From Antitrichia curtipendula (Eukaryota > Streptophyta > Bryopsida > Hypnales > Leucodontaceae), in NCBI GenBank assembly GCA_951230915.1, contig OX579635.1:30814001-30878000 (forward strand): 64,000 bases of DNA, read 5' to 3'. Below the pieces are notes generated by a model. The model was given only the letters and a program-made list of their open reading frames with translations. It had not been told where the DNA came from and ran no database searches. Shown here piece by piece: positions 47,991-60,241 of the stretch (position 1 is its first letter; each line of letters begins with the position of its first letter). Made by a program: the position numbers and the translations under genes.

Positions 47991-50585
47991 ATGAAGACTT
48001 TGTGTGATGTGTGTGAGGCCGCTCCTGCGAGGCTCTTTTGCGCGGCGGATGAGGCGGCTCTTTGCTTGAAATGTGACGAGAAGGTATTTGAATTACGATT
48101 GCATCAGGAAATTCCTTCATGGTTTCTTTTTCTTTTTCTTAATGGATGTTATTGAGATGTCATTGGGGAACTGAAATTGCGTAAGGTTTGTACACCTGAA
48201 AAGCGTCTAGAAAAGTCTCTGATCATGGTTCCGATTGTTAAATTTGGTTGGGTTCATGCCAATGTGTTCTTAGCATGTAGATTTTTGGTCACAGTATGAA
48301 TGAACCATGAATTTTGAAAAGCTTAATTAAAAGTGTATTCATAATCGAGGATGCTAGGGCTCTCATGTTCTCATGTTCGGACCATTAGGCAAGAATCTAG
48401 AGGGAATCTACAGGGAGTCACTTTCGCATGAGGCTTGCAAATTAGGTGAAGTTACTTTAGTAGAGTGAATTGGACGATCATGATGTCGCAAGTGGTATGG
48501 CAATTTCTCATGATGAATGTTTGGCGAGAATATGCTCCTTCTGGTTTTGCGTGTTCTGTATTGGCACACTAGAAATTGGAGTTTTGTAGCGGTAAAATCG
48601 GGACCCCTCCCCTAGATGTCTCTGATTCAAACTGTCTCTAGTGGAGACATCTTGCAGTGGAGGTTTCCGATTCTGCATCTGTCCCATTGTTTGGTCTCTC
48701 AAATATGATTTGCAGTTACGTATGTCTTGAGTTCTAGAATGCTTAGTGGGTACTACCTGTTGATGCTTAGAATTACCCATTGCGCATTCTAGAACATTCT
48801 GAACTAGTAGTGTCATGTCTTCAGGGGGCTTCAGTTCAATTCTTTCAACACATCAGGACAAGGGACGTGGATACTCTGGTCGCTATTTATTGCAGCTGAT
48901 ACTGTGATTTTTTCTTTTTAGATTGAATGATTCAACTAAGTACTTACAAATATACTTGTATTGATGAAAAGGTTCACAGTTGTAACAAGCTAGCAAACAG
49001 ACACGTTCGACTCCAGCTGACGGAATCCAGAGCCGTGCCTCGCTGTGATATTTGTGAGAATGCCCCTGGTAATATTCTGTCATATGATGATCGTGTTGTT
49101 TGTGCGTTTTTGTGTAATCGTCTATTGTTTTCTTAGTGAAGAGGAGTGCTGGATTTTCGATTATTTTCTCACTTTTGATGAGCATGATTTTCTAGTACTT
49201 CTGCTCTCACTGAATCTCTCTTTGTTGCAGCATTTTTTTTCTGTGGAATTGATGGGACGTCCCTCTGCCTCCAGTGCGACATGGATGTTCATGTTGGAGG
49301 AAAGAAGGCACATGAGCGTTTCCTTATGATGGGACAAAGAGTCGAGGCAAGTGTTCAAGTTTACTCATGAGGATTTCAATTGTTGGAAAATGGCATATAG
49401 GATTCTTATATTATGTCTTGAGATTGGTTTTTAGAATGAATGATATTGATCACCATTAGACTTTCAGATTTTTACTGTCCTTTGCTTGCGTCATTTTTTT
49501 GGAGTTTGTACCTTTAGGGGTCCTCTATTGTGAATAGAAACCTGTTGCGCTCTGTTTCTGTGATTCTCGTTTTAGCCAAGAGTTGTTTGCTCCTAATGTG
49601 AATTTCCAGATTCTTGAGTAGGCGGATGATTAGTAGTCTTGTGCTCCAGGTTACTATTTAGTCGACAATTTTGTGCCAATCGGCTCATATTTGTGACTTC
49701 CACGAGCTGCAGCTTCCTTCTAGAACGCCCAGATTTGATGATCCTGCGGACGCTGACAAGCAGCAAGCAGAGCAGAACAATCCAAACAATGACAAGAACG
49801 GGGTACAATTACAGGACCAGCACCATCACCACCACTACCATCATCATCACCACCACCACCATCACGATGAGGAAGTTAGGGCGGGGATGCCTGCTTCGAA
49901 ACCCAGTTGTGATCAAGATGACAGTAATGCTCCAGCTATTGCTATTGCGGCTGGCGACGAGGAGTCTCTATTGCTAGATGAGTGCCAGCATCAAAATCAA
50001 TCTCGGATGATTGACCTGAATTCTCGGCCGAAGCACTTACTGAGCCAAGCGTCTGTGCCTGACAAGGTGTGCATTGGGAGATATCCTCAGGGGAGCCCTA
50101 AGCCTATCTTTCCTTGCCTCTTTCCTTGGTCTTCATGCTTTCAGCTTACTATATGTTTGCCAACTTTTGTTCGTGACGTCAAGTCTGTTCCCGGATTTAC
50201 TTGTGCACGTGGAGGAGTAAGTGTACTGCACTAAATTGTGATTTTACCCGCTCGTGCTATTTCAGGGTTGACCTCAAGTCCCGACCTGAACACATGCTGC
50301 GTCAGTCGTCTCTGCTTGACAAGGTTCGCCTTGCCAAGAGTTCTAAACCATTCCATGCATGGATAATTAAATAATTTGATCATATGTAGAAGTGTCACCA
50401 CCACCCTGTGTAGCATATGGATAGTTTTACTTCTCTGTTGTACTCCCTTTCAGTCTTTTGTTAAGCCTCCTCATGGTGGTGGGAAAATGCAGCAGAGTGA
50501 TGAGCCCACGGCGAGCAGCGACGATGAAGACATTGGTGTGGTTCCAGAGCTGTCTTTAATGGCTTACCAGAAGGCTACGGAATAG
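47991..50585 (+). CDS. Double B-box zinc finger protein, BBX18/19-like
   Basis: Five exons: 47991-48083, 48972-49068, 49231-49346, 49713-50066, 50454-50585; about 263 residues. B-box 1 starts [20 protein letters not shown] and continues [19 protein letters not shown]-box 2 is [37 protein letters not shown], closest to plant BBX18/19. There is no CCT domain, which fits this group of nuclear co-regulators of light and clock signalling. Exon 4 has 14 His codons around one Tyr (49821-49865) and a [13 protein letters not shown] motif. The C-terminus [11 protein letters not shown] resembles a COP1-binding VP motif. The ATG at 47991 starts B-box 1 directly. Intron 3 uses a GC donor (GAG|GCAAGT). Gene and family are secure; the exact paralogue is not. 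Confidence 0.92.
50266..50323 (+). pseudogene. Duplicate of the BBX exon-4 end (possible stop-bearing alternative exon)
   Basis: The 58-nt piece between TTTCAG and GTTCGC reads [19 protein letters not shown] in one frame, a copy of [19 protein letters not shown] at the end of exon 4. Its length is not a multiple of three. If spliced in after exon 4 (phase 0), the first codons are GGT TGA, an immediate stop. So it is either dead or a stop-bearing exon. Confidence 0.7.
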
Positions 50586-51737
50586 GTTGGTTAACCTACA
50601 AGCAGGGACCCTTCACTATCAATGGCGTATTAACGCATTGACAGCACTGGAATCAGTTCAATTCCATAGGTGTGAGCACAAAGGAATGCCCCTCCAAGAA
50701 TGCAAGCTATTACATTCGAGTATTCTAGAGAGGTTTCCAAGAAACTGTCTTTAAGTAGGGCTCGTATATAGAAAGAACTCTTGGTCCTGCTTGTGCTGTC
50801 TGGTGTGGTTTCAGTGTGCTCAAAATTCCATTTGTCCGTGTCCAGAGTCTAGTAGCGCTTCCGCACTGATGTGAATCCTTAAACCCGTATGTGCCCAAGG
50901 CAGGTGGAGCTCTCTTTGACAATTTGATAGTTATTTTCCTACTTTCTTGTATATACTCTTGAAAACTGGCTCCGGTTGTTCAGTGGACCTGTAGAAATGG
51001 TTTAAGAAATGGCAAAAGTTCAACGACAGAGCAGCAATATTTGAGTCTGTGTTTGACATTATCTCGGGAGCTTACGGCAGTTTCTCACCACATGATGTCA
51101 TTTCCATTTCTGCATTCCATGTGCATTGTTTTAGGCAGTTCTGTAGGGGTGGTTCTTAATGCCGGAATTGTTTTCGAGCCTCCTCCTATATACTGGAAAT
51201 TGTTATTATTGTGGCCACAAATTTGGAATTATTGGGTCACGAGTACATTGGGGAAGTCCTGCAAAATCTTCAAATTACAAAGTTTTCCCTTACATGTTGT
51301 CCATGGAGTTTTTGTATTGAACATTAGCTTCTTCATAATTAAGAATATTGTAACACCTTAATAATATTGGACAAAAGTCTAGTGAATATTTGAATTCCAA
51401 AAAGATAATTTAAGATCTCTTGTCTCTTGATAAAATTATTTGAATGTTTCAATCTTGTTTGCTCTTTTTAGAACTACATTTCCTAATACTCTCAGCATTT
51501 TGAATGAAATTTTTGTCCCAGACTAATAAGATTCACCAGTGCCCACAGTATTTATAGTAATTTAAGATTTTGGAGGTAGTTCCCGTTAGCATGTACCACC
51601 CGAGACTTGCACCAATGATGGTGATGCCAATTGCTATTAGGTTCATGGCCGGCGATTTACCCGTTTACTCGTGAGTGAAAAAGGGTGTCCTGAATTACTA
51701 TGAAGATCGAGGTAGCTGGTGGCGCTAACTAGGGATA
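50586..51737. other. BBX 3' region and spacer
   Basis: Probable 3' UTR then AT-rich spacer. No second gene recognised. The 106-codon open frame at 51041-51361 has no recognised motif. Confidence 0.5.
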
Positions 51738-51966
51738 AGGTAGGAGCACATAACATTATTAACCTTCAGCGGGGGGTTCTTTTTACTCCCCCCATATCAG
51801 GACCCCCCATTCGTCGATATGGTCTTGTCAGAGCTACAGGGATCTCCAAACCAATTGGATGTACTCAATTATAACTAAAATTTCCCCCTAGGCATCCAGG
51901 GGTGGATTATACCTCATGTCAGAGGGAGTGTAGTCGCGCGGTTAACAATGTTATGCACCCTGCTTG
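51738..51966. mobile_element. MITE with GGGTGCATAACATTGTTAACC-like ends
   Basis: Left GAGCACATAACATTATTAACC (one word from 51744) and right GGTTAACAATGTTATGCACC (to 51959) are inverted repeats. The interior has a GGGGGG / CCCCCC pair and no coding frame. Target duplication not resolved. Confidence 0.6.
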
Positions 51967-53004
51967 TAGTTGCTCTTCTTTGTGCTATGCCTCACTTGTC
52001 GGATGTGTAGGAACCGCGAGTGGATTGCAGCAATGATTACTGGTGCATCGCTTTGGAGCATTGTACTACGTTTTTTCTCGCCTTGTACCTTCCCGCTAGG
52101 ATGTTGAGGCATCAAATTATGTGTTGGCAAGTGGAGGTGAAATGTGAAGAGGGATATGGAGCAACTATTTTTGAGTGTGGGCGGAAGGGATCAATGCCAC
52201 GATTGCGAGAATTGGTAAGGAATTTGTTTCACCCTTTCAACTTGGCCTCACGTGAGCTCTATTGCAGTTGTTGATCTGCACATTGTCACCAGCATTGGAT
52301 GCGGAGCTCTCTTACCTAATTTTCTTTTGATGCTAGGTTATGCAAGCACTTATGATCGAAGGCGACGCCGTTGGAAATGAGAGGTAGAACCACACTTTGA
52401 GGACGATTTTTTGCATGGCTTTGCGTCTAGTTTTGAGTTGAGAATGTGGGAGTATTGGAGACAAGGTGCAGTTACTAAGGAATGGGTGTGTTTTCAACGG
52501 AGAAGTGTCATGCTGCGTGTACATGGTGAGCTCACAAGTTTCTTGTTTTTGTTTGGTGACGTTTTCAAATGGAGTATAAAGTGTAGCTAGTAAACTGTTT
52601 AGCTACATAATTTGTCCTTCTTGGTGGTTTAAGTTACAAAGGGCGCTGTTTCAAACTTAGCTTAAATTTGGAAGGGTTAAAATTATATCTGATAGCTCAA
52701 GACTTAAAGATGCTGAAAAAAGAACAAAGAGACGCAATACAAGATACTTTGCTAGCTTTTAAAGTAGTTTTAGAAACTAGAATATGTTGTACTCAACCAA
52801 TTTTTGTGACAATGCATTACGCTCAGGTATGCACTCTATTTGTTGCATGCTTTGATCCGGCTATCTCCTGCTTCGAAAATGTTAAAACCGTCATTGTTTT
52901 TTTGGCTTGTTGAGTTCGAGTATCTGCTGTATCATTTGATTCTTTCACTTTTTAAAGGTGATGGAAGCTAGGTCGCTTTGAGAATATGCAAGCATGTTGA
53001 AAGT
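51967..53004. other. Spacer before the CACTA element; no gene recognised
   Basis: Open frames at 52020-52274 and 52668-52913 were read. The second has a helical part (LKMLKKEQRDAIQDTLLAFK) and could be a relic exon, but no family is recognised. Confidence 0.4.
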
Positions 53005-53950
53005 CACTATAAGAAAACCACGTTTTTGGGGTTGTTTTACAGTAAATAGGCCTTGTTTTCAAAAATAGGCACCATTGGGCGATTGACACCTCCAAAAGTC
53101 GAAATTACAGGTGACGTCAGAGAAAATGGTATCTTAGAAGAAGAAAATCACGTTGATGTCATTGGAAACAAACATGTTTTAGATTACATCACATTAGACA
53201 TGACCATGTTTTTAGAAAACATGACGCCTAACATGGGATGGCTAGGTCAGCAACTGCATTCATTTTCACTACTGATAAAAGTACAGAAGATACTACGGGC
53301 TGAGGTAAAAAACTGCCCCACAGTGAAAACACAGAAGGTGGGCAACTTCCAATTGGGGCTTCAAAAAAATTCAGCATGGATGGATGATGACCCAACCGAA
53401 TTTCGGCATGGATGGATGACGAAAGGCATGGATAGATGAACTGACAACCTTGTGAGGAACAATGGCCGAAATGGAGCATTAAAATAATATTAAAAAATTA
53501 TTAAAAAATGAAAAAAGTTAGAAAATAGAAAAAATATAACAAAAAAATATTAGTTTATATTTTAAATAATAAAAATTCAATACTACAATAATAATCTGAA
53601 AAAAGACAATCAACTGTGGTCGCTGTAATGCCACATCAGATCTGAAAATTGACAAAGGTGTTAGAAACCGATCTTCCTGTTAGGAGAAGAGAAAGCCATG
53701 GCATATGATTAAATAATGAACTGTTATTACAGGAATAGTGTGCACAAGTGCAAAGAATAGGATGCACACTTCCACTTTCTGTGACTAGGACGACGTCATG
53801 AAAAACGTCACATGAATCGCTACAAACATCAAGTACAACATCTCTACGGACTGAGAAAGACTACTGTGTCCAATATTGTTTTTGCCTGTGGTTCACTCTT
53901 CACTAATGCCAAAAACCTTGCAACCTCTTCTTCTGCATATTGTAAGGTGG

Positions 53951-56900
53951 TCATGCTGGGACATACATAGCGTCTACAGTCGGTGTGGCACGCATGGGCT
54001 CCTCAGCCACCACATTGGGCTGAAGACCGACAAAGTAGACATCATTTCCAACATCAATGACTGCGGGCACAGAATGTGGGATTTGTAATTGCCCACGTCT
54101 GCCACAAACATCCACCTGGCATACTACCTTCCAACCTTGTCTTCTTGGATCATCTGAGAAGAACACTTGCTGGCAATGTAGAGGGAATGCAAAAGAGTCT
54201 GCGTGGATCTTACCATCCATGCGATTGAAGTTAGCAACGATGAAGCCATAGCGATCCCTCTGTACGTTAAGAAAATGCAAATCATGGCTTGGTCTAACCT
54301 AGTCACAAACAAGCACAGTGGTACAATGCTTTTGGTAGTCTAATTCCAAAATCTCTTCTATGTAACCAACATAATCTGTGGTTCATTCAATGGGGCATCT
54401 ATTCCGTAACCCCCAACAAAGTTGTTTAGTGAATGAAGCCACAACACACGAATCACGTGTGACTAGCCCACCTTCGACACTACAGAAGCGGAAGTGGATG
54501 TCAAAGGCGTACATTTGCTGGTGAGAGGTAGCAAATTGCTCTGGAGGTTGTCCATAGTATAGAATGTCTGCATGCACGTGTTCACCTGCCTCCACGGCTC
54601 TCTTGAGTCTTTCTATCAACCAATCTGTGCAAGGTGGCAAATCACTCAGCTCTGGCAGATAGCGCAGAGGCACGGTTAGATAATGTTCTTGCATGGGAAG
54701 TCGGAAGTGATTCCGTTCTTTCCATCGACGTTTGGGAGCAACCATGTACTCTCTGTATGCAATTGCACACTACCTACAGTTAACATTTCACATTGAAGAC
54801 ACAACAAATCAAGCTTCAAAACCTGCTGTCATGTCATACAGAACATGATAGTGATACGAAGTCTGTCCCCACGGACGTCATGACAGACATTATTCGGAAC
54901 AAAAGGAAAACTTCATCATAGTATGTGTCTGCTAGGAATGACATCACAATAGACGTTCAACGTTTTCATATCCAGAATGAATGACAAACACTGCGTCAAC
55001 CAACAACCTACGGCCACACAAGTACAAAAATATTGTGAATGAAATTCATTGAGGAGTTTTAGGATGAAACACTCACAACCGCAAGACATCCAAGCATGCT
55101 ACATTGTCCAAGACAAAGGCATACGCATAGTTGCGGAACTCATCAGACATCTTCCTCTTTCGTTGAGATTTCAAATGTAGGATCTTGTCATTCATGATAG
55201 CATCTTCATCAGCGTCCCATACACGGTGCACTATTCCTTTGTACTGTTGCATGTACTCTATACAAAAATTCAATGTGTCTTCCATTCGATATCCTTCTGC
55301 TATACTGCCTTCTGGGTGAGCAAAAGTTCGAACGTAATCTTTTAAAGCTTTCATGTACCGTTCTATTGGATACATCCACCGGCAATGCACGGGTCCACAT
55401 TGGAATTAGTTGCTCCACTAAGTGCATTGGCAAATGCGTCATGACGTTCAAAAAGGTTGGAGGAAACTCCTTCTCCAACACGCATGTAGCCATGACAATA
55501 TCATGCATTATATCATCTTTGTCAGCCAATCGTACCTCTTGTGCACATAACCTCTGGAAGACATGCGACATTTTTATTATAACAAGACGCACACCTTCAT
55601 CTAAAATGTTGCAAACTACCACGGGAAGGATATGCAAAATAATCAATATTCAAAGAGTGAAGCACGCACCCAATACAGTTCATAATTGGTGACAATAGTA
55701 AGACATCCTTGTTTGCAATGAAGACCCACTCCTAGTGACGGTTGCTTTGCATAGCGTTGTCAAAATTGGACCCACGACGTCAATGAGAGCGTAAAATGTA
55801 ACATCAACTTCTGCCTCAGTTGACATCCTCGAAAACGTCACCCAAGACATTAGGAGACACATCTTCCTGGTTTAGTGTCCGCCACAGCAAATTCTCCGTG
55901 GGACAGGCACTACCCTTAGACATGGATAAAATGAGCTGCATGTGGATTACATACGGAGTGGTCTTATGCACCTGTTGCATAAGCACATGATAATCATGTG
56001 TCTTCATGTATTGTAGCTTTCCATCCACAAGACGATTGTGAATGCTCCCCACGTAGTTTGAAGGAATTCTTTTATTTGACACAATTGCCACAAACTCCGC
56101 ATGTTCACTTGTGGTGAATACATATGGAGCTTGTGGCATATAGAACAAGTCATGCTGCTGGTGTAGAGGCTGTAGCCAAATCTCCTCACAAATGCCTAAC
56201 TCCTCTGCATCTATTCGGCTCCATGGACTGTTGTTCAAGCCCAATAATGTCTTCAGTATGTTCTCCCATAGATTTTTCTCACAATGCATAGCGTCCAAGA
56301 TGTGTTGATCCAACAAATTCTGCAAGTATAACAGTAGAAAGCCGTTAGAAAGTTACACGATTATTGACTCCAGGTATGTTGCTATTAAAAAAGGCATATT
56401 GTGAGCCTACATGGTGCAGTCATCTCCACCAGCATCACGCACAATGTGTGCTTCAATGCACTTGATTAGATAACAGAACATCATCTTGTCACAATAGAAA
56501 CAAGACTAGATGTCAACAATGACGGACCATGCTGTTCTTAGCATGTGCTTGCTCCATTGAAGCTAAAGGTATGTCAAAACGGATGTCACAAGGGACATGA
56601 GTTCAACGTTACAGTTGGTGAATGACTTCTCACCTGCCAATAAGGCAACTCGTATAGTGCACTGAGACGTTTTCACTATGGTCACATGTACTAGGTCATC
56701 CGGTCCGTTTTCCTTCCCTCCTAAATCCAGGTAGGACTGACGCCATGCAGCATATCATATCACATCTTGACCTGTTAGGCTGCGCGGAGGACCACGAAGC
56801 TCCGTGTGACCATTGAACCTTGTATTTTGTCTGTAAGGGTGGTGACGAGGTAAATACCTGCATATCCCACCATATACTATTTTCAAACCCCTTGCCCTTT

Positions 56901-58508
56901 TGTTTGGCAAAACATTCCCTATTTTGGCCATCCTTGCTTCCATATCTGATCCACAACAAAGACATCCTTTGTAACCCTTGCAACATAGACCAGAAATAAG
57001 TCCATATGCAGGAAAATCTAATATGGTTCACATTAGTAAGGCCTATAAAGTGAATGTGCAATTCCCTTTGGCTTGGGAAAAATCTAATGCCGGTATATGA
57101 TGCCACAATTCATGGAGCTCCTTCAACAATGGGCGAATAAATGTGTCTATGTTGTTTGATGTTGGTGACTACTTCCCTGAAATAAGAATGCACAAAGATA
57201 TGAAGAACTTCTTTGTAACAAACCATGGCTCGAAGTTGTATATCAAGATCAAGACGGGCCATGTAGACCAATTTGTGTTGCTGAGCTTGAATGGATTTAC
57301 ACCATCCAAAGCCAACGCCAAACGCATATTCTTCACTTCCAATCCAAAGTTGCCAAACGCAATGTCGCTGTCAATGTGCTTCCAACTGGACTGTCAACCA
57401 CGGAACGCATGACGCCATCTTTGCTGACGTGCTTGGTGTAGCCAGTCAATATGCTTACTATCTCTTGTGACCTCTACATGCGTTTGAGCCTAGGAATGAG
57501 GGGGAAGTGACGGATGACCTTTACGGGAATCGTTTTGCTGCCATCTATCTACCGCGATCGATTGCATTGTGGACACGAGTCCAATGCTGCATTGTCCTCT
57601 TCAAAAAGAATGCAACCATTTGGACAAGCATGCATGGAATTATAGTGAAAGCCCAATGTATGAATGCTTTTGTGTGCCGCATAATGGCTACTGGGCAAGT
57701 GGTTCCTTCTCGGCAGAAGATCCGTTGACAAGTAACGGAAGAGCTCATTGGTGAATTTGTTGCTGATACAAAACAAAGTACACATGTTCATCAAAATAAT
57801 CGTGGTGGACACAACACTTGTTTTGGATTTGGGATATAGTGGCATCATTGCTTGTGCATACAAATCTTCCAATCCATCTATGGTCTGCGCACTTGCGTCA
57901 TCTTCCTCAGCCCACTGCTGATGTCTAGTAGTCTCTCTGTGTAGAGCATCTCCTCTGTCTAAGGCCTCCATAACCTGCCATTTCACTTCATGGTACTGAT
58001 CTAGAGGAGTTTCACTGTCTTCCGAGGCGTTGTTGTTGACGTTGGCTAGTTCGATGCCTACTCCATCGACGTCCTGTGCGACATCACTATTGGCATTCTT
58101 CAAGACGTCGTCGTCATAAGCAACGTCCTCCACCCACATTCCCTCCGGTGGGTAACCCTCAGGTGGATCACTGCCTAATAGGGATTTATTTAAGAAAGGA
58201 TCATGCCCTACTGCCGAGTGGTGTTGACGTATAACTTGGATACTTTTATGGCAACCACCCTTGCAATTTCTACATGGAAAACAATAAACAAGGCAATTCT
58301 GCTCCGTCGCTACCCTCAACTCTGTGTGCAAAATGAGATCGCCAAGAGGGATATGGCGTTCCGTGCGTCCATTATGAGTATGCCGGATGGATGCGCCTCT
58401 ACGATGGGTCACATGAGAACTTTGCCCCGCCATGCACACCTGCACTTCTTGAACATGCACTGCTATGTATCCAATGCGTAAGCTTTGGTAAACCACTTCA
58501 TTGAGCAT
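53951..58508 (-). pseudogene. TNP2-like CACTA transposase, broken
   Basis: Read right to left. Block 58508-57549 holds the TNP2 N-terminal part with FRYLSTDLLPRRNHLPSSHY and MHACPNGCILFEED, CPQC. It then meets an in-frame TAG followed by GSKTIPVKVIRHFPLIPRLK. Further blocks: NMRLALALDGVNPF, STWPVLILIYNFEPWFVTKK; RYLPRHHPYRQNTRFNGHTE; HILDAMHCEKNLWENILKTL at 56325-55816; LEKEFPPTFLNVMTHLPMHL and CRWMYPIERYMKALKDYVRT, HPEGSIAEGYRMEDTLNF (DUF4218-like) at 55646-55073; then DUF4216-like pieces SVEGGLVTRDSCVVASFTKQ and CQQVFFSDDPRRQGWKVV ending near 53951. At least four in-frame TAG codons and several frame changes break it; some gaps are introns. Order and motifs make the family certain. Confidence 0.9.
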
Positions 58509-60241
58509 GTCAAGAAATGAGAAAGGTCAATAAGCACTGTCTGCTTGGGCAAGGAAGTTTTGAAGGAGATAAGCAAATGCGTATGAATAGACCGCATCCC
58601 TACATGAAGGACTGAAGTCCACTTACCTTAGTTGGATTCTGCAATTGCTGGCACGACCACCACCTGCTTGGAGGTTGAGATCGTCCTATACCATTCTCTG
58701 CTGTGAGATTCAACATCTGCTGATTAACGCAACGTTGTCTGAGACGTTTTACGTCACGTATGACATTTGCTAAGACATGTACTTAGATGCGGGACTCCAT
58801 TGAAACACTTGAAGACTTCTTGTATGGTGTCGTGACTATGAGTGGTGAATCTTCTTGACTTCTTTCGGAAATAGGATAGAAAGAGTGAGCAGGTCCTGCA
58901 ATGACCAAGAACGGTGACGATGTTCACTTCACTGCATGCAGGACTCTTATACACTGTGGCTTCAAGGTGAGCTGGAGATTGATGTTTCCACAGATTTTGC
59001 TGGAATACACATGCCACAATTTCAGTAATTGAAGTGGCTTTTGCTGACGTCTACCATGACATTTTGCATTACTTTCAGCGTCTAATATGACATGAGCACG
59101 TCACATGAAACGTCAACAGTGATGTTTCCATTGACAGCCATTTGTGCCCACCACATCATTGTATTGTGCAAGATACCTTTTCCTACATGTCCCACAAGTA
59201 TTGTGCAGTGAAGAGTGTAAGCAAGAAGTTGTGTCTGGAAGCCTACCTTTGCAATCGAATTCTAAATCAAGCGTTGAGAATATTAGTTCACAAATATGGC
59301 AATGCTTTCCACTTCAAGTAAGCCTTGGAAGATTGTTCAATTCGATGAGTCTCCGCATGAGGCGCACACCGTGGAAGTGACTGACTCCGAGGCGGCAATC
59401 ATTCTTTAGAATTTTTTGTCCAACTGCAATCAAGGTGCTAAGGTAAAATTTGCTATGAAGCCAACGGAGGATCACAGTTTGACAAGAGTAGTTCGGAGAA
59501 GCTTCCAATTTGTAGGCGTCAAAGATGTGCTATCAGAAGCGCCACCTGCCTCTCCCGCCCCAATTCTGTAGAACCCACCAACAAATCAGGTGAATTTCTG
59601 AATTGTATTAATTTTCACTAACTGATGTTGTTTTTAAAGTTTGAGTATTACAGAAGGACACCACGATTTGAAATGGAGGCCGCCTTCTAAACAAGGGCCG
59701 CCGCCGCGTTGTGGAAGGACGACAGTAGGTCTAGCTACAGCTATAGGGTCCAGTCACGTCTGTAGGGCCAGGTGGGGTTCCCAATGACCTTTGTCATCGT
59801 AGCCGTCGTCTACAAGGAGGTGTTTTATTGGATGCAGCCAAGGTTGTCAATTGAGGTCTCTCCTACGTTAGAAAACCTTTGAGAATTGAGACGTCGGCCA
59901 TTAGAAGCGCTATTTCATAGGTAATTGGTTTGTTTTGAAGAATGTGGTCTAATCACTCAGTTTAGTTTCACAAATTGGCGTATTGTGTTTTGTTTCACAA
60001 ATTGTTGCTCTGCATGAGTCCCAACTGACAAGAGGGTTGTTTTCCTTGACGGAGGCAACTGCAATTAGCATCTTTTTGCTTCCACTACTCCAGTCTATGC
60101 TTCCAGCAGTAGTTCCAAAGCTTGCCATAGGGAGGTTTGTTGTTTCCAGAGTTTGGACACGACTTTCTTCACCCCCCTTTTTGGTGTTGTGTATTGCAGG
60201 TAGGAGAGTTCTTTGTACAGTGGCGAGCTTCTTCTCCGACC
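58509..60241. promoter_or_regulatory. Region between the two divergent CACTA genes
   Basis: About 1.7 kb with several ACGTCA words (for example near 58741-58765 and 59044-59130). Positioned to hold promoters for both genes. No other gene recognised. Confidence 0.4.

Noticed and set aside
47641..48120. 159-codon minus-strand open frame
   Set aside because: It is antisense to the leader and first exon of the BBX gene, rich in Pro, His, Thr and Ser from CT/GA-rich sequence, with no known motif.
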